Numbered from the stretch's first letter, positions 14,324 to 23,873 are shown. The stretch: 49,327 nt of DNA from Streptomyces phyllanthi (GCF_009377205.1 NZ_VJZE01000014.1:1-49327); one strand, 5' to 3'. Numbers and translations are program-made. Notes: a model not told the origin generated them from the sequence alone.

Positions 14324-16894
14324 TTGAGGGCCTGCGTAGTCGTACTGATGGCTCTGCTGCTCGGCGGCTTCGCGTACCCCGGCCACGTCGCACGCGCGTC
14401 GGACGACCTCTGCCGTAGCGGGAGTCTCGCCAAGGCCCGGGTGAGTGCGTCCGTACGGCTGGAGCACGAACGCCGGACGCACACCAAGGTCGTCAGCCGG
14501 CTGACGGTCCGCGTCCCCTCCACATGGACGTATGCGACCGGGCTCCTCCTGGGCGAGGACTCCGAGGCCTACCGGCGGGCGATGCGCTGCCTGCTGAGGG
14601 GGCCGGGGACGCAGTACACGTGGTGGGACGAATGGCGTTCCCGCGCTCCGCGCATCACGGCGGAGAAGGACGCCGTGAAGGTCCGGGTCGACTTCTATGC
14701 CTGGGCCGACGATCAGGGCATGACCTATGTCGGCCCCTGGGACGTCGAGATCGGCAAGGACCACTGGCGCATCCGCCTGAACCCGTCCGAGGCCCTGCGG
14801 CGCGCGAGATGGACGTCCGTTGTGGTGGACCCGGGCTCCTCCAGCGCCATCATGGCCAAGCCCAGACCGGCGACCGGTGAGGGGGACACCGGTCTGGTCT
14901 GGCGGCAGAAGCCCCGCCAGGCCATGCCGGCCGTCGATGTGCGCCTGAACCCCGCCTGGCAGCGCTCGTGGGCGGCACAGGACGACCGCCTGCGCTTCCT
15001 CACCACCAGCGTGTCCGGCGAGTTGCTCTGGGACTGGTCCCTGGCCGTTCTGGTGCTCGGCGCGGCCGCCAGAACCAGACGGGCCGGGACCCTGACACCG
15101 AATGAGACGACGCACGTCACCACGGCGGCCCGGTGGGCGTGGCTGTATCTGGCGATATCCCTGGTGAACAGGGGTGAGGACGTTCTCTACCGCCTACTGG
15201 GCGACCACTTCCGCATCGACAGCTGGAACAACGACCTGCAGGCGTACCACGGTCTCTTCGTCGGCCTTGTCCTCGGCTGGGTTCTCCTCGTCTTCGGCCG
15301 TCCGCGACCCACCGTCTGGCTGGCCGGCGCGGTCCTCACCGCGCCCGTGCTGGCCGTGGCCGTCCGACCCGAGCGCTTCGGGCTGACCGCGCACGCCTTT
15401 CTCCTCGAAGACACAGACGACAACGCGATTGCGGCGCTGTTCGCCGCGGCCGGCAGCGTCTTCGCCCTCCTCCTCCTGGGGACGGCGGCGACCGGTTGGC
15501 GGCTGGCCCGCTCGGCCGGGCTGATCAGCCCTCGCTCCCCGAGGACTCCGGGCGGGCCGAACGAACCGCGCGACCTCACACTGCGCCACGCGGCACCGCT
15601 GATCGTCCTCACCGTCGGCATCATCGGCCTGTGTGTGGGGATCACCAGGGAACGGAACTGGCAGCGCGCCTCCTGGCTGAGCGCGCACGGTGACGCGGCC
15701 TACGGAATCGCCCATGTGAAAGCACTGGGGAGCGAGCTCACCTGGTTCAGCACCATCAGCACGGACTGGTGGCTCACTTACGACTGGATCCTCATCGGTC
15801 TGGCGATCCTCGCCGTCCTCCGGGCCCGGGCGCACCGGTTCGCGGCCTCCCCGCAGGACCCGGATCGGATCGACGAGCTCTGGATGCTCCTCTTCTTTCC
15901 GTCCATGGTCGGCCTGGGCCTGGGATGGTTCGTCAACAACGGCGTAGTGAGCTGGCTGTGGGTCTTCGTGAACCTCGGTGCTCTGCAGCTGGTCATCGTG
16001 CTCAGCAGGGGCAAAGGCGTACTCGACAGGCCACTGCAGCGTTCCGGGGCCCCGCTGAGAGACGCGCTCGACGAGCCACGGCGGCACGATCTGCTCGACC
16101 GGGCCCGCAGGTTCAGGGAGGTGCACGCCAAGCTGCGTCGCCTCGACCAGGGACAGTCCGACGACGAGGCGCACAGCCGACGCGTCTACGAACGCGAGCT
16201 GCGCGGCCTCCACCGCTGGCAGGCCCCCTCGGGAGCCGCCGACAAACTCCCCACCGACATCTCCGTTGTCGACGCGGCCCTCGCGCTGGGGCCCCACGCG
16301 GCATGGTGGGAGAACGGCCGTCGGGCCGCTCTGCTCGCCGGGCTCATCGGGTTGCCCGTGAGCGCCCTCCTCGTCTGGACCGAGAACCTGAGGGGGGAGT
16401 TCCTGACGACGACCCTCCACTACGGCTTCGGACTTCCCGGCGTCCTGATGGGATTCGTCTACTGGGAAGTCACCTGGGCCGGGGCCGGATTCCTGCTGGG
16501 CGCGCTCTGGCGCCGGCTCCCCGGACGCCGAGGACCGGTGCGGAGCCTGCCGATCACGGCCGCCTTCGCCCTCCCGATAGGGCTCGACGCCATCGGCAAC
16601 TGGTTCACCCGGCAAGGACAGACCAACCTGGCCCTGTACGCGGCGGCCATGCTCCTGGTCATGACGCTCACCGGCATGGCCCTCGACCTGGACACCTTCC
16701 GAGGTGAACGTCGTTACTGGCAGAGCCGCCTCGGGTTGCTGCTGTCCATCTACCAGATGCGGTACTTCTCCCTGCAGATGGCCTACTTGTTCGCCCAGCT
16801 CATCGCCTTCCTCACCCTGTGGCAGTTCTTCACCGACAACGCCGGGCCCCCGGAACCGAGAGTCGGCACGTCGGGAGGTGCGGAAGGCAGCTGA
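14324..16894 (+). CDS. large polytopic membrane protein with extracytoplasmic N-terminal domain
   Basis: 856 residues starting with TTG (14324), chosen because cggggag lies at good spacing; the nearby ATG 14287 is in another frame. A signal peptide (VVVLMALLLGGFAYPGHVARA) is followed by a ~200-residue extracytoplasmic domain. Then come many membrane helices in three groups: about residues 225-430 (e.g. LVLGWVLLVFG, AGSVFALLLLGTAA), 480-580, and 665-840 (AALLAGLIGLPVSALLVW, LALYAAAMLLVMTLTGMALD). A charged cytosolic segment (RARRFREVHAKLRRLDQGQ) sits between groups two and three. It may be the streptomycete family I remember as DUF6185, a recollection I cannot check. No catalytic motif is seen. 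Confidence 0.8.
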   Translation: MRACVVVLMALLLGGFAYPGHVARASDDLCRSGSLAKARVSASVRLEHERRTHTKVVSRLTVRVPSTWTYATGLLLGEDSEAYRRAMRCLLRGPGTQYTWWDEWRSRAPRITAEKDAVKVRVDFYAWADDQGMTYVGPWDVEIGKDHWRIRLNPSEALRRARWTSVVVDPGSSSAIMAKPRPATGEGDTGLVWRQKPRQAMPAVDVRLNPAWQRSWAAQDDRLRFLTTSVSGELLWDWSLAVLVLGAAARTRRAGTLTPNETTHVTTAARWAWLYLAISLVNRGEDVLYRLLGDHFRIDSWNNDLQAYHGLFVGLVLGWVLLVFGRPRPTVWLAGAVLTAPVLAVAVRPERFGLTAHAFLLEDTDDNAIAALFAAAGSVFALLLLGTAATGWRLARSAGLISPRSPRTPGGPNEPRDLTLRHAAPLIVLTVGIIGLCVGITRERNWQRASWLSAHGDAAYGIAHVKALGSELTWFSTISTDWWLTYDWILIGLAILAVLRARAHRFAASPQDPDRIDELWMLLFFPSMVGLGLGWFVNNGVVSWLWVFVNLGALQLVIVLSRGKGVLDRPLQRSGAPLRDALDEPRRHDLLDRARRFREVHAKLRRLDQGQSDDEAHSRRVYERELRGLHRWQAPSGAADKLPTDISVVDAALALGPHAAWWENGRRAALLAGLIGLPVSALLVWTENLRGEFLTTTLHYGFGLPGVLMGFVYWEVTWAGAGFLLGALWRRLPGRRGPVRSLPITAAFALPIGLDAIGNWFTRQGQTNLALYAAAMLLVMTLTGMALDLDTFRGERRYWQSRLGLLLSIYQMRYFSLQMAYLFAQLIAFLTLWQFFTDNAGPPEPRVGTSGGAEGS

Positions 16895-17028
16895 GGCTGC
16901 CCCACGATCACCGTCGGGCGACACGCGGCCGCACGACCGCCGAGCCGACCACCCACGAGCCGCACCCCCACCGCGCGTCACATGCGGACGGGCCGGTCTC
17001 GCCGTTGTGCCGGCCGTCGCACTGTTAC

Positions 17029-20000
17029 TCACCAGTCGAGATCTTCGTACCCCACCGGCGGTACGCCGACGGCTGAGAAGACGGCCAGGGCCTGCTGCCT
17101 CATGGGGGCGGCGGCTGCGTCCTCGGTTTCGTGCAGGGCGCGGCTGAGGACCATCAAGGTCCGGGCTTCGCCGAGACGGTGGCCGGTCCTGCGGTGCATG
17201 GCCAAGGCCTCGTGGCCGAGCCTGACGGCTGTGGGGTGGGCCGCCTCGGACTCCGCTATCGCGCACAGGGCCGTCAGGGCCTGGCCCTCCACCACGCGGA
17301 ACGAGTGGTCGCGCGCCAGGCTCAGCGCCTGTTCGGCGTGGCTGCGGGCCTCGTCGTACCGGCCCCGTTGCTCGTGCGTGAGGGAGAGCCCCAAGACGCA
17401 GTCCGCTTCCGTGCGTTGGTGTCGCGACTCGCGGGCCAGGGTGAGAGCCCGGTGGCCGGCCCGCACCGATCGGTCGAAATCGGTCAGGCTTCGGTGGGCG
17501 GCGGCGACCGTGTTGAGGATGCCGGCCTGAATCCAGCGCCGTCCTTTGTCCTTGACCATGGCGAAGGCACGCTCGGCCTGTTCCAGCGCCTCGTCGTGGC
17601 GGCCGAGTTCGATGTTGATCCTCGCGACGGCGTCCAGCATCATGGCGCGGTCGTTGCGGTATCCGCCGCTCCTGTCACCGATCACCCCGAGACCGAGGAT
17701 CTCCAGGCCATCGGCCAGACGGCCGAGTTCCCAGTACACCAGGCCAAGATTCTGCAGAGCCAGGCTGTGGTCGTTCCAGCCGATCTCCTCATTCCGCTTC
17801 ATGGCCAGTTCGATGTGGCCGGCAGCCTCGCGCAGCCGGCCCAGATCCCGGCAGGTCACACCGAGGACGACCAACCCCAACGCTTCAAGGTGACGGTTTC
17901 CGACGTCACGGGTGATCCGCAAGCCGGTGACGACATGCTCGCGCGCACTGTCGAGGCGCGCCATGCTCCATTCCGCCTGGGCCATGCCGCCGAGGCCCGC
18001 CGCCTCGCCCACCGCCCAGCCGAGCTCCCGACTGATGTCGCGTACGCGTGTGTGGTGATCGACCGCCTGCCTGCCGTACCCCCGGTCCGACTTGAGCAGT
18101 CCGAGGCTGCTGTGCATGGCCGCCTGGCCGAACAGGTCGCCCTCGGCCGTGGCCGCGTCCAGCGCCGTCTGTGCGGTGGCCTCCCATGTCGCCCGCGGCA
18201 GATGGAGCCAGAAGTAGCCGAACAGCGCGTTGGTCAGGTGCCAGGCGACCGGGCGGGGACCGTGGCGGCCGGCATGGTTGATGACGGCGAGCAGATTCGC
18301 CCGCTCCGCCTCCAGCCATGGTCCGGCTCCGGCAGCGAACGAAACGTCCGGCTGATCGCCTGGGGCGAGGTCGTGGGGCAACTCCGGGAAGAGCCAGGTT
18401 CCTCCGGCGGCGCGAGCGGCGTTCAGGTACCGGATCAGGACGCGTCTCAACGCGGCACCGCGATCCGCCGCGGTCTCCTCCACCTGCGCACGCTCCTGCG
18501 CGTACTCGCGCAGAAGATCATGGAAGCGGTACCGGCCCGCCGTCGCCGGTTCGATCAGGTGGGCGGCGGCCAAGGCACTGAGCAGGCGGCGGGCCTGCTG
18601 CACCGGTGCGTCCAGGAGAGCCGCCGCGGTATCGGCGGTGAGCTCCGGGCCGGGGAACAGTCCGAGCAGGCGGAACAGCCGGCGGGCGGCAGGGGCCAGA
18701 ACTCCGTACGACGCGGAGAAGGCCGTCCGCAAAGGGGAGCCGTCGTCACCGTCCGGCTCCAGCGCCTCAAGCCGGTTGCCCTCGGACATCTCAGTGACCA
18801 GGTCGGCCAGGCGCAGGCCCGGATCGCCCGCCAGCCTCGCGGCGGCCACGCGCAGCGCCAGCGGAAGGCTGCCACACAGCCGGATCAGTTCGTCGGCCGC
18901 GAGCGGTTCGGCGGACAGCCGGTCGGTGCCGAGTGTCTCGCTCAGCAGCGCGCGGGCCTCGGCCGGCAGCAGGAGATCCAACGGCAGGGCGTGGGCGCCG
19001 TCGCGGGCCACGAGATCGCCGAGCCGGTTGCGACTGGTCACGACGACGCAGCACGACGGGCTGCCCGGGAGCAGCGGACGGACCTGCTCCGCCGAGGCGG
19101 CGTTGTCCAGCAGGACCAACAGGCGCTTGTCAGCCAGCAGGGTCCGGTACGCACGCGCCTGCGCCTCGTCGTTCGCCGGTATCTCCGACGCCGCGAGCCC
19201 CAGGCTCCGCAGAAGCAGCTCAAGGGCTTCTCCGGGCCTGAGCGGCTGCCGGTCGTGGTCGAATCCGTGCAGGTTCACATACAGCTGGCCGTCCGGGAAG
19301 CGGTCACGCACCTGGTGCGCCCAGTGCACCGCCAGAGCGGTCTTGCCGATGCCTGCGGCGCCGCCGATGGCGGAGACGACCACCGTGTTCGCCACCCCCC
19401 GGCCCTGCTCCGGTGGAAGCAACGCGTGCAGTCGGGCGAGTTCTTCGGTGCGGCCGGCGAACCCCGCGGCGCCGTGCGGCAACTCGGCCGGCGCCGGCCG
19501 AGCGCTGTCGCGCGGCGGGTGAGCCGCCCGCCCCGGTGCCCCTGGTCGCATCGGCTCGGCCGCGGCGTGATCACCGCGGGCGGCGGGCCGGGAGAGCGTC
19601 TGCGCGGGAGGAGCCGCCGTACCGAGGAGGGAGGCGTCGTCGTGGCGCAGCACCGCCTCGTACACCCGGCGGAGCTCCTCACCGGGATCGACGCCGAGTT
19701 CGTCACGCAGCCGTACGCGCATGCCCTGGTAGGCGTTCAGCGCTTCCGCCTGACGTTCGCAGCCGTACAGAGCCCGCATCCGCAACGCCAGCAGTGACTC
19801 GTCGTAAGGACTCGACGCGGCCTCGGCGGCGACGTCGTCCAGGGCCTCACCGAACCGGCCGAGCAGGACCAGGCACTCGAGTCTCTTCAGCCGGAGCGCT
19901 CGCCGGCGTTCCGACAGCCGCTCCCGCTCGGCCTGCGCGTACGGTCCCGGCAGGTTGGCCAGGGGCTCGCCCCGGAACAGCGCGAGCGCCGCGGACAACT

Positions 20001-20433
20001 GGTCCGTCGCGGTGTCCAGGTCGCCGGACGCCTTCGTACGCAGCGCCTCGTCGCCCCGCTCGGTCAGGTCCGCGACATCGAGCCGGATCCCGTCGACGAC
20101 GAAGCGGTACCAGCCCTTGCCACTGCGGATCACCGACTCCGTGTGCCGGGTGCTCTCCGCGTCGAGCGCCCTGCGCAGCGGGTTGACGTGACTGGCCAGC
20201 ACCTTGTGGCCGGACGCGGGTGGCTCCGATCCCCACACCCCGTCGAGCAGTTGCCCATGGCTCACCACGGCACCCTGACGGAGCAGCAACGCGGCCAGTA
20301 CGGCCTGCCGTTTGACAGGCCCCAGATCCAGTGGTGATCCGTCCCGCCAGGCTCGTAGCGGCCCGAGCACCGCGATCCGAAGCCGCTGAGGAGGTCCGCT
20401 GTCCAACTCCCCGCCCCCGCTTCCGTACATCAT
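17029..20433 (-). CDS. SARP-NB-ARC-TPR regulator (AfsR-type)
   Basis: About 1134 residues. It starts with a SARP DNA-binding winged helix (RIAVLGPLRAWRDGSPLDLG, VKRQAVLAALLLRQGAVVSH) and a bacterial transcriptional activator domain (VADLTERGDEALRTKASGDL through GVDPGEELRRVYEAVLRHD). A ~60-residue linker leads to an NB-ARC STAND ATPase with P-loop GGAAGIGKTALAVHW (near residue 360), Walker B-like RLLVLLDNAAS and CCVVVTSRNRLGDL. The C-terminal third is TPR-like (RYDEARSHAEQALSLARDHS and others). AfsR-type proteins activate secondary metabolite or regulatory genes after nucleotide-controlled oligomerisation. ATG 20433 or 20430 fits the domain start, though neither has a clear ribosome site. It is head-to-head with the trypco2/NACHT pair. 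Confidence 0.9.
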   Translation of the reverse strand: MMYGSGGGELDSGPPQRLRIAVLGPLRAWRDGSPLDLGPVKRQAVLAALLLRQGAVVSHGQLLDGVWGSEPPASGHKVLASHVNPLRRALDAESTRHTESVIRSGKGWYRFVVDGIRLDVADLTERGDEALRTKASGDLDTATDQLSAALALFRGEPLANLPGPYAQAERERLSERRRALRLKRLECLVLLGRFGEALDDVAAEAASSPYDESLLALRMRALYGCERQAEALNAYQGMRVRLRDELGVDPGEELRRVYEAVLRHDDASLLGTAAPPAQTLSRPAARGDHAAAEPMRPGAPGRAAHPPRDSARPAPAELPHGAAGFAGRTEELARLHALLPPEQGRGVANTVVVSAIGGAAGIGKTALAVHWAHQVRDRFPDGQLYVNLHGFDHDRQPLRPGEALELLLRSLGLAASEIPANDEAQARAYRTLLADKRLLVLLDNAASAEQVRPLLPGSPSCCVVVTSRNRLGDLVARDGAHALPLDLLLPAEARALLSETLGTDRLSAEPLAADELIRLCGSLPLALRVAAARLAGDPGLRLADLVTEMSEGNRLEALEPDGDDGSPLRTAFSASYGVLAPAARRLFRLLGLFPGPELTADTAAALLDAPVQQARRLLSALAAAHLIEPATAGRYRFHDLLREYAQERAQVEETAADRGAALRRVLIRYLNAARAAGGTWLFPELPHDLAPGDQPDVSFAAGAGPWLEAERANLLAVINHAGRHGPRPVAWHLTNALFGYFWLHLPRATWEATAQTALDAATAEGDLFGQAAMHSSLGLLKSDRGYGRQAVDHHTRVRDISRELGWAVGEAAGLGGMAQAEWSMARLDSAREHVVTGLRITRDVGNRHLEALGLVVLGVTCRDLGRLREAAGHIELAMKRNEEIGWNDHSLALQNLGLVYWELGRLADGLEILGLGVIGDRSGGYRNDRAMMLDAVARINIELGRHDEALEQAERAFAMVKDKGRRWIQAGILNTVAAAHRSLTDFDRSVRAGHRALTLARESRHQRTEADCVLGLSLTHEQRGRYDEARSHAEQALSLARDHSFRVVEGQALTALCAIAESEAAHPTAVRLGHEALAMHRRTGHRLGEARTLMVLSRALHETEDAAAAPMRQQALAVFSAVGVPPVGYEDLDW

Positions 20434-20685
20434 CGAAAATTCATCGGCGTTGCAGCGTGTCCCGACATGGTTGCAGAGACACGACTGAGAACCACTGAGA
20501 TGTACGCAGACCGGCGGGCACGGAAGTCCGCTCCGGTCGGAAACCGGTAGCGCCACGCAGTGAAGTGCGGCACCGGCCATCTCGAAGGGCACCCGGTCGT
20601 GGCCCTACAGAGCAGGAGAAGTTCGCGGTTGCGACGAAGCGGTCGTCCTCGTCGCCACCGTCGCACAGGTGACTGGGAGTGTGGT
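20434..20685. promoter_or_regulatory. divergent promoter region between SARP and trypco2 genes
   Basis: 252 bp with promoters for both directions. The hexamer ttgcag recurs at 20450-20455 and 20471-20476 in the same orientation, 21 bp apart. Direct repeats spaced by one or two helical turns are typical of SARP operators, so autoregulation or control of the trypco2 pair is conceivable. The ribosome site gggag at 20675-20679 supports GTG 20686. Confidence 0.35.
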
Positions 20686-20985
20686 GTGGTCGAGTTGGCC
20701 AGGGTGATCAGGGACCTGCGGGAGGAGGTCGGGCAGGCGATCGCCGCAGCGGAAGGCGAGGCACTGCGCTTCGAGCTGGGGTCGATCGAGTTGGATCTGT
20801 CGGTCGCGCTGGAGAGCTCCGGGCAGGCGGGCGCGAAAGTGCGGTTCTGGGTGGTGGAGTCCGGTGCGGACGCGGCGGTGAGGGCCACCTCGGCCCAGCG
20901 CGTCTCACTGACGTTGCGGCCGGCCCTGGCGGGGGCGGACGATCCGCCGTACGTCTCCGGCCGCGCCGGCGCACACGAGCGGTGA
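20686..20985 (+). CDS. trypsin-co-occurring domain 2 (trypco2) protein
   Basis: 99 residues. The sequence from VELARVIRDLREEVGQAIAA through GEALRFELGSIELDLSVALE to KVRFWVVESGAD and QRVSLTLRPAL matches my recollection of the trypco2 domain: a helix followed by beta strands with the E-A-L-R-F-E-L-G and K-x-R-F-W-V-V signatures. That domain was named for its occurrence beside trypsin-like proteases in predicted NTP-dependent conflict systems. GTG 20686 follows gggag. The stop overlaps the GTG of the protease-NACHT gene by 4 bp (GTGA), so the two are translationally coupled and probably act together. The trypco2 biochemistry is unknown; an adaptor or regulator of the protease is an inference. Confidence 0.85.
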   Translation: MVELARVIRDLREEVGQAIAAAEGEALRFELGSIELDLSVALESSGQAGAKVRFWVVESGADAAVRATSAQRVSLTLRPALAGADDPPYVSGRAGAHER

Positions 20986-23873
20986 GTGCCGCTGTGGACG
21001 CTGTGGGCGGGGGAGTCGAGCCGGACGGGCTCGACCGGCGGCGGGCGGTCCAGGTCGTCACCACGCGCGGCGCGGGCCCGGGAGGGCGCGGGTCGGGTTA
21101 CCAGGTGACCGGGGACCTGGTGCTCACTGCCGCGCATGTGCTGTGTGACGCGACGTCGGTTCAGGTGCGTTTCCTCACCGAGGACGGCGGTACGCGGGAG
21201 GTGTACGGCAAGCCGGTCCTGGCGGACCCCGCCTCCGACATCGCGCTGATCAGGATCGCGGACGACCCGAGCGCCGGGGGCCTGTCCGCCGACGAGGTCT
21301 CGCCGGTGCGGTTCGCCCGCGTCACGCGGACGGTGGACTGCGAAGCGCTGGGCTTCCCGAGGTTCAGGCTGCGCGCGAGTACCCGGTCGTCGGACCGCGG
21401 TGAGCCCGTGTGGTACCGGGACTCTCACCACGCGCGAGGTGACACCAGCCCGTTGTCGTACCTGCGCACGGGCCGTCTCGCAATAACCCTGAGATCCTCC
21501 CCGGAGTACGACCCCGAGCGGGGCCGCTCCCCTTGGGAGGGGATGTCGGGTGCCCCGGTGTGGAGCGGCGGGTGCGTGATCGGGGTCATCAGTGAGCACC
21601 ATCGCCCCGACGGCCTCGGCACGCTCGCGGCCACCCCGGTGGAGCGCTGGTTCACGGACCTGACCCCGGCCCGGATCAGGGAACTCGGCGAGCTGATCGG
21701 TCTGCCGGTGCGCGCCGACCGACTCCAGCGGCTGCCGCGCCCGTCGCCGCGCGCGCCGGAGCCGCGGGAGGAGGCCGAGCGGCTCGCCTCCAGGGTGGCA
21801 GGGCAATGGGAGAAGGAGTGGCGGCGGCGGAAGGTGCACGACCCGTACCCGCTTCCCGTGCGCTTCCGGAACGCCGACACGGGCTTCGACCACTGGGCAA
21901 GTATTCGCAACGCCCCGCCCGGGAAGGATCCGGGGCCGCTCGTCCTGGCCGGCCGCCTCGACGAGATCGTGAAGGTGTACCGGTCCGTCCCGTCCCGTCG
22001 GCTGGTGGTGCTCGGTGCGGCCGGGTCGGGCAAGACGATCCTGACCCTGCGCTTCGTCCGCGACTGGTTGCGCGACCGGGCCCCTGACGACCGCGTACCG
22101 GTGATCTTCAGCCTCGGTTCATGGGACCCGACCACCATCTCGCTGCGCGACTGGATGTGCCATCAACTGGTGCGCGACCACGACCTCGCGCCGCCGGCCG
22201 CCCCCGGAGGGAACCCGGCCGGTGCCCTGGTCGACACGGGCTGGATCCTGCCCGTACTGGACGGCTTCGACGAGATCGCGAGCGGCCTGCGGCATGCGGC
22301 GCTCAGGGAGCTCGACCGCACGGCCACCTCACTGCTCCTCACCAGCCGTCCCGAGGAGTACGCCGAGGCCGTGGCCGACCGCCCGTTCCCCAAGGCCGCC
22401 GTCATCGAGCTGGACGGCCTCACCTTGGAGGACATCGCGCCCTACCTGCCCCGCACCAGCAGTCCCGGCCCGGACGGCGGCCTGCACAACACCGTGTGGG
22501 AACCCGTCCTGGACGAGCTGCGCGCACACCCGAGCCGCCCGGGTACGGCGAACCTGGCCACGGTACTCACCACTCCGCTGATGGTCGCCATGGCCCGCAC
22601 CGTCTACAGCGACGCCCGTGGGCGCGACCCTCGAGAACTCCTGAACACCGCCACGTTCGCGACCCCCGAGGCCCTGCAGAAGCATCTCCTGGCGGCGTTC
22701 ACTCCCGCCGCCTACGAGCCCACGCCGGCCGACGGCGACAGCGGTACCGGCCGTCGCTGCCGGCGGCACTGGAACCCCGACCGTGCCCAGCACTGGCTCG
22801 GCTACCTCGCCGCGCACCTGGACCAACTCGGCAGAGCACGCACGGGCGTTCCGGAACGTGACCTCGCCTGGTGGCGACTGGGCACCGCGATGCGCCGTTC
22901 TTCGCGCGTGCTCGTCATCGGGTTCCTGGCCGCACTGGCCCTCGGGGTGACGACCGCGGTCGGAAACGTGCCCGTGAACTTGATCGCGACATCGCACGGG
23001 CTCGAGTTCGCGCTCGTGCGGGGGCTCGTGGTCGGGCTCCTGCACGGGCTCGTGAACGGGCTGCTCTTCGGGTTCGTGTACGGGTTCGTCTCCCGAGGCG
23101 CGGTCGAGCCGTCGCACGTACGCATACAGGTCTTCGGCAGGACCGGGGAGCGGCGAGCGAAGGTCGCTCTCCGGTTCAGGCTCGGACTCGTGGGCGGGGT
23201 CTCGCTCGCGCTCGCGGTGTTGTTCCTGGACAGGGTCGTGGTCGAGTCACTGGGGCTGGGGGACGGGCTCGACGGCGGGCTCGTGGGTGCCCTCTTGTTC
23301 GTGCCCGGGCTCGGGCTCGGGGCGGGGCTGGTGCTCGGGCTCATGGCCTGGCTGGAAGTTCCCATCGACACCGAGTCCGGCGTCAGCTCCGCCGAGCTGT
23401 TGAGCCAGGACCGCAGGAACGTGGTCGTCTACATGCTGGTGTGGGCGCTCGTGTTCGGGTTGGGCGTCGGATTCGCCCAGGGAGCCGTGGACGGGCCTGT
23501 GTGGGGTTCCCTGGTGGGGCTCGGGTTCGGGCTCGAAGCCGCGTTCGGGGGCGGGCTCGCGTACGGGCTCGGTTTCACCACGTGGGGTCAGTGGGTGGCC
23601 CTCGTGCGTATATGGCTGCCGCTCACAGGACGCCTGCCCTGGCGGCTGATCGCTTTCCTCGATGACGCGTGCGAGCGGAACGTGCTGCGCCAGACCGGCG
23701 CGGTCTACCAGTTCCGCCACGCCCAACTCCAAGATCACCTGACGCAGGTCTTCCTGGCAGGCCGCGACGGCCGTGACGTGCGCGATGGACGCGACGGCCG
23801 TGACATGCACGACGGCCGTGACCGGCGACCTGCCGACTCCGCTGAGCCGCATGCCGAGTTCAGCACGACCTGA
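20982..23873 (+). CDS. trypsin-like protease - NACHT NTPase - multi-TM protein
   Basis: 963 residues. Residues ~20-235 are a trypsin-like serine protease: His52 in LVLTAAHVLC, Asp86 in ASDIALIRIA, Ser189 in WEGMSGAPVW. Residues ~320-620 are a NACHT STAND NTPase with P-loop GAAGSGKT (345-352), Walker B LPVLDGFDE (423-431) and LLLTSRPEEY (451-460). Residues ~640-890 hold several glycine-zipper membrane helices (e.g. GLVVGLLHGLVNGLLFG) broken by short charged loops. FRHAQLQDHLTQVFL follows, a conserved element I associate with this NACHT class, then a Gly-Arg-Asp-rich tail. Such proteins are predicted to sense invasion and act through membrane or proteolytic effectors. GTG 20982 overlaps the trypco2 stop. 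Confidence 0.9.
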   Translation: MSAAVDAVGGGVEPDGLDRRRAVQVVTTRGAGPGGRGSGYQVTGDLVLTAAHVLCDATSVQVRFLTEDGGTREVYGKPVLADPASDIALIRIADDPSAGGLSADEVSPVRFARVTRTVDCEALGFPRFRLRASTRSSDRGEPVWYRDSHHARGDTSPLSYLRTGRLAITLRSSPEYDPERGRSPWEGMSGAPVWSGGCVIGVISEHHRPDGLGTLAATPVERWFTDLTPARIRELGELIGLPVRADRLQRLPRPSPRAPEPREEAERLASRVAGQWEKEWRRRKVHDPYPLPVRFRNADTGFDHWASIRNAPPGKDPGPLVLAGRLDEIVKVYRSVPSRRLVVLGAAGSGKTILTLRFVRDWLRDRAPDDRVPVIFSLGSWDPTTISLRDWMCHQLVRDHDLAPPAAPGGNPAGALVDTGWILPVLDGFDEIASGLRHAALRELDRTATSLLLTSRPEEYAEAVADRPFPKAAVIELDGLTLEDIAPYLPRTSSPGPDGGLHNTVWEPVLDELRAHPSRPGTANLATVLTTPLMVAMARTVYSDARGRDPRELLNTATFATPEALQKHLLAAFTPAAYEPTPADGDSGTGRRCRRHWNPDRAQHWLGYLAAHLDQLGRARTGVPERDLAWWRLGTAMRRSSRVLVIGFLAALALGVTTAVGNVPVNLIATSHGLEFALVRGLVVGLLHGLVNGLLFGFVYGFVSRGAVEPSHVRIQVFGRTGERRAKVALRFRLGLVGGVSLALAVLFLDRVVVESLGLGDGLDGGLVGALLFVPGLGLGAGLVLGLMAWLEVPIDTESGVSSAELLSQDRRNVVVYMLVWALVFGLGVGFAQGAVDGPVWGSLVGLGFGLEAAFGGGLAYGLGFTTWGQWVALVRIWLPLTGRLPWRLIAFLDDACERNVLRQTGAVYQFRHAQLQDHLTQVFLAGRDGRDVRDGRDGRDMHDGRDRRPADSAEPHAEFSTT

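Noticed and set aside
20434..20592. N-terminal extension of the SARP regulator to ATG 20592
   Set aside because: The extra ~53 residues are Cys-rich and unlike SARP N-termini, which start shortly before RIAVLGPL; there is no ribosome site there.
22980..23600. gggctcgtg-like repeats as a possible CRISPR or non-coding array
   Set aside because: The units lack fixed spacing and unique spacers; they encode glycine-zipper membrane helices in the correct frame.
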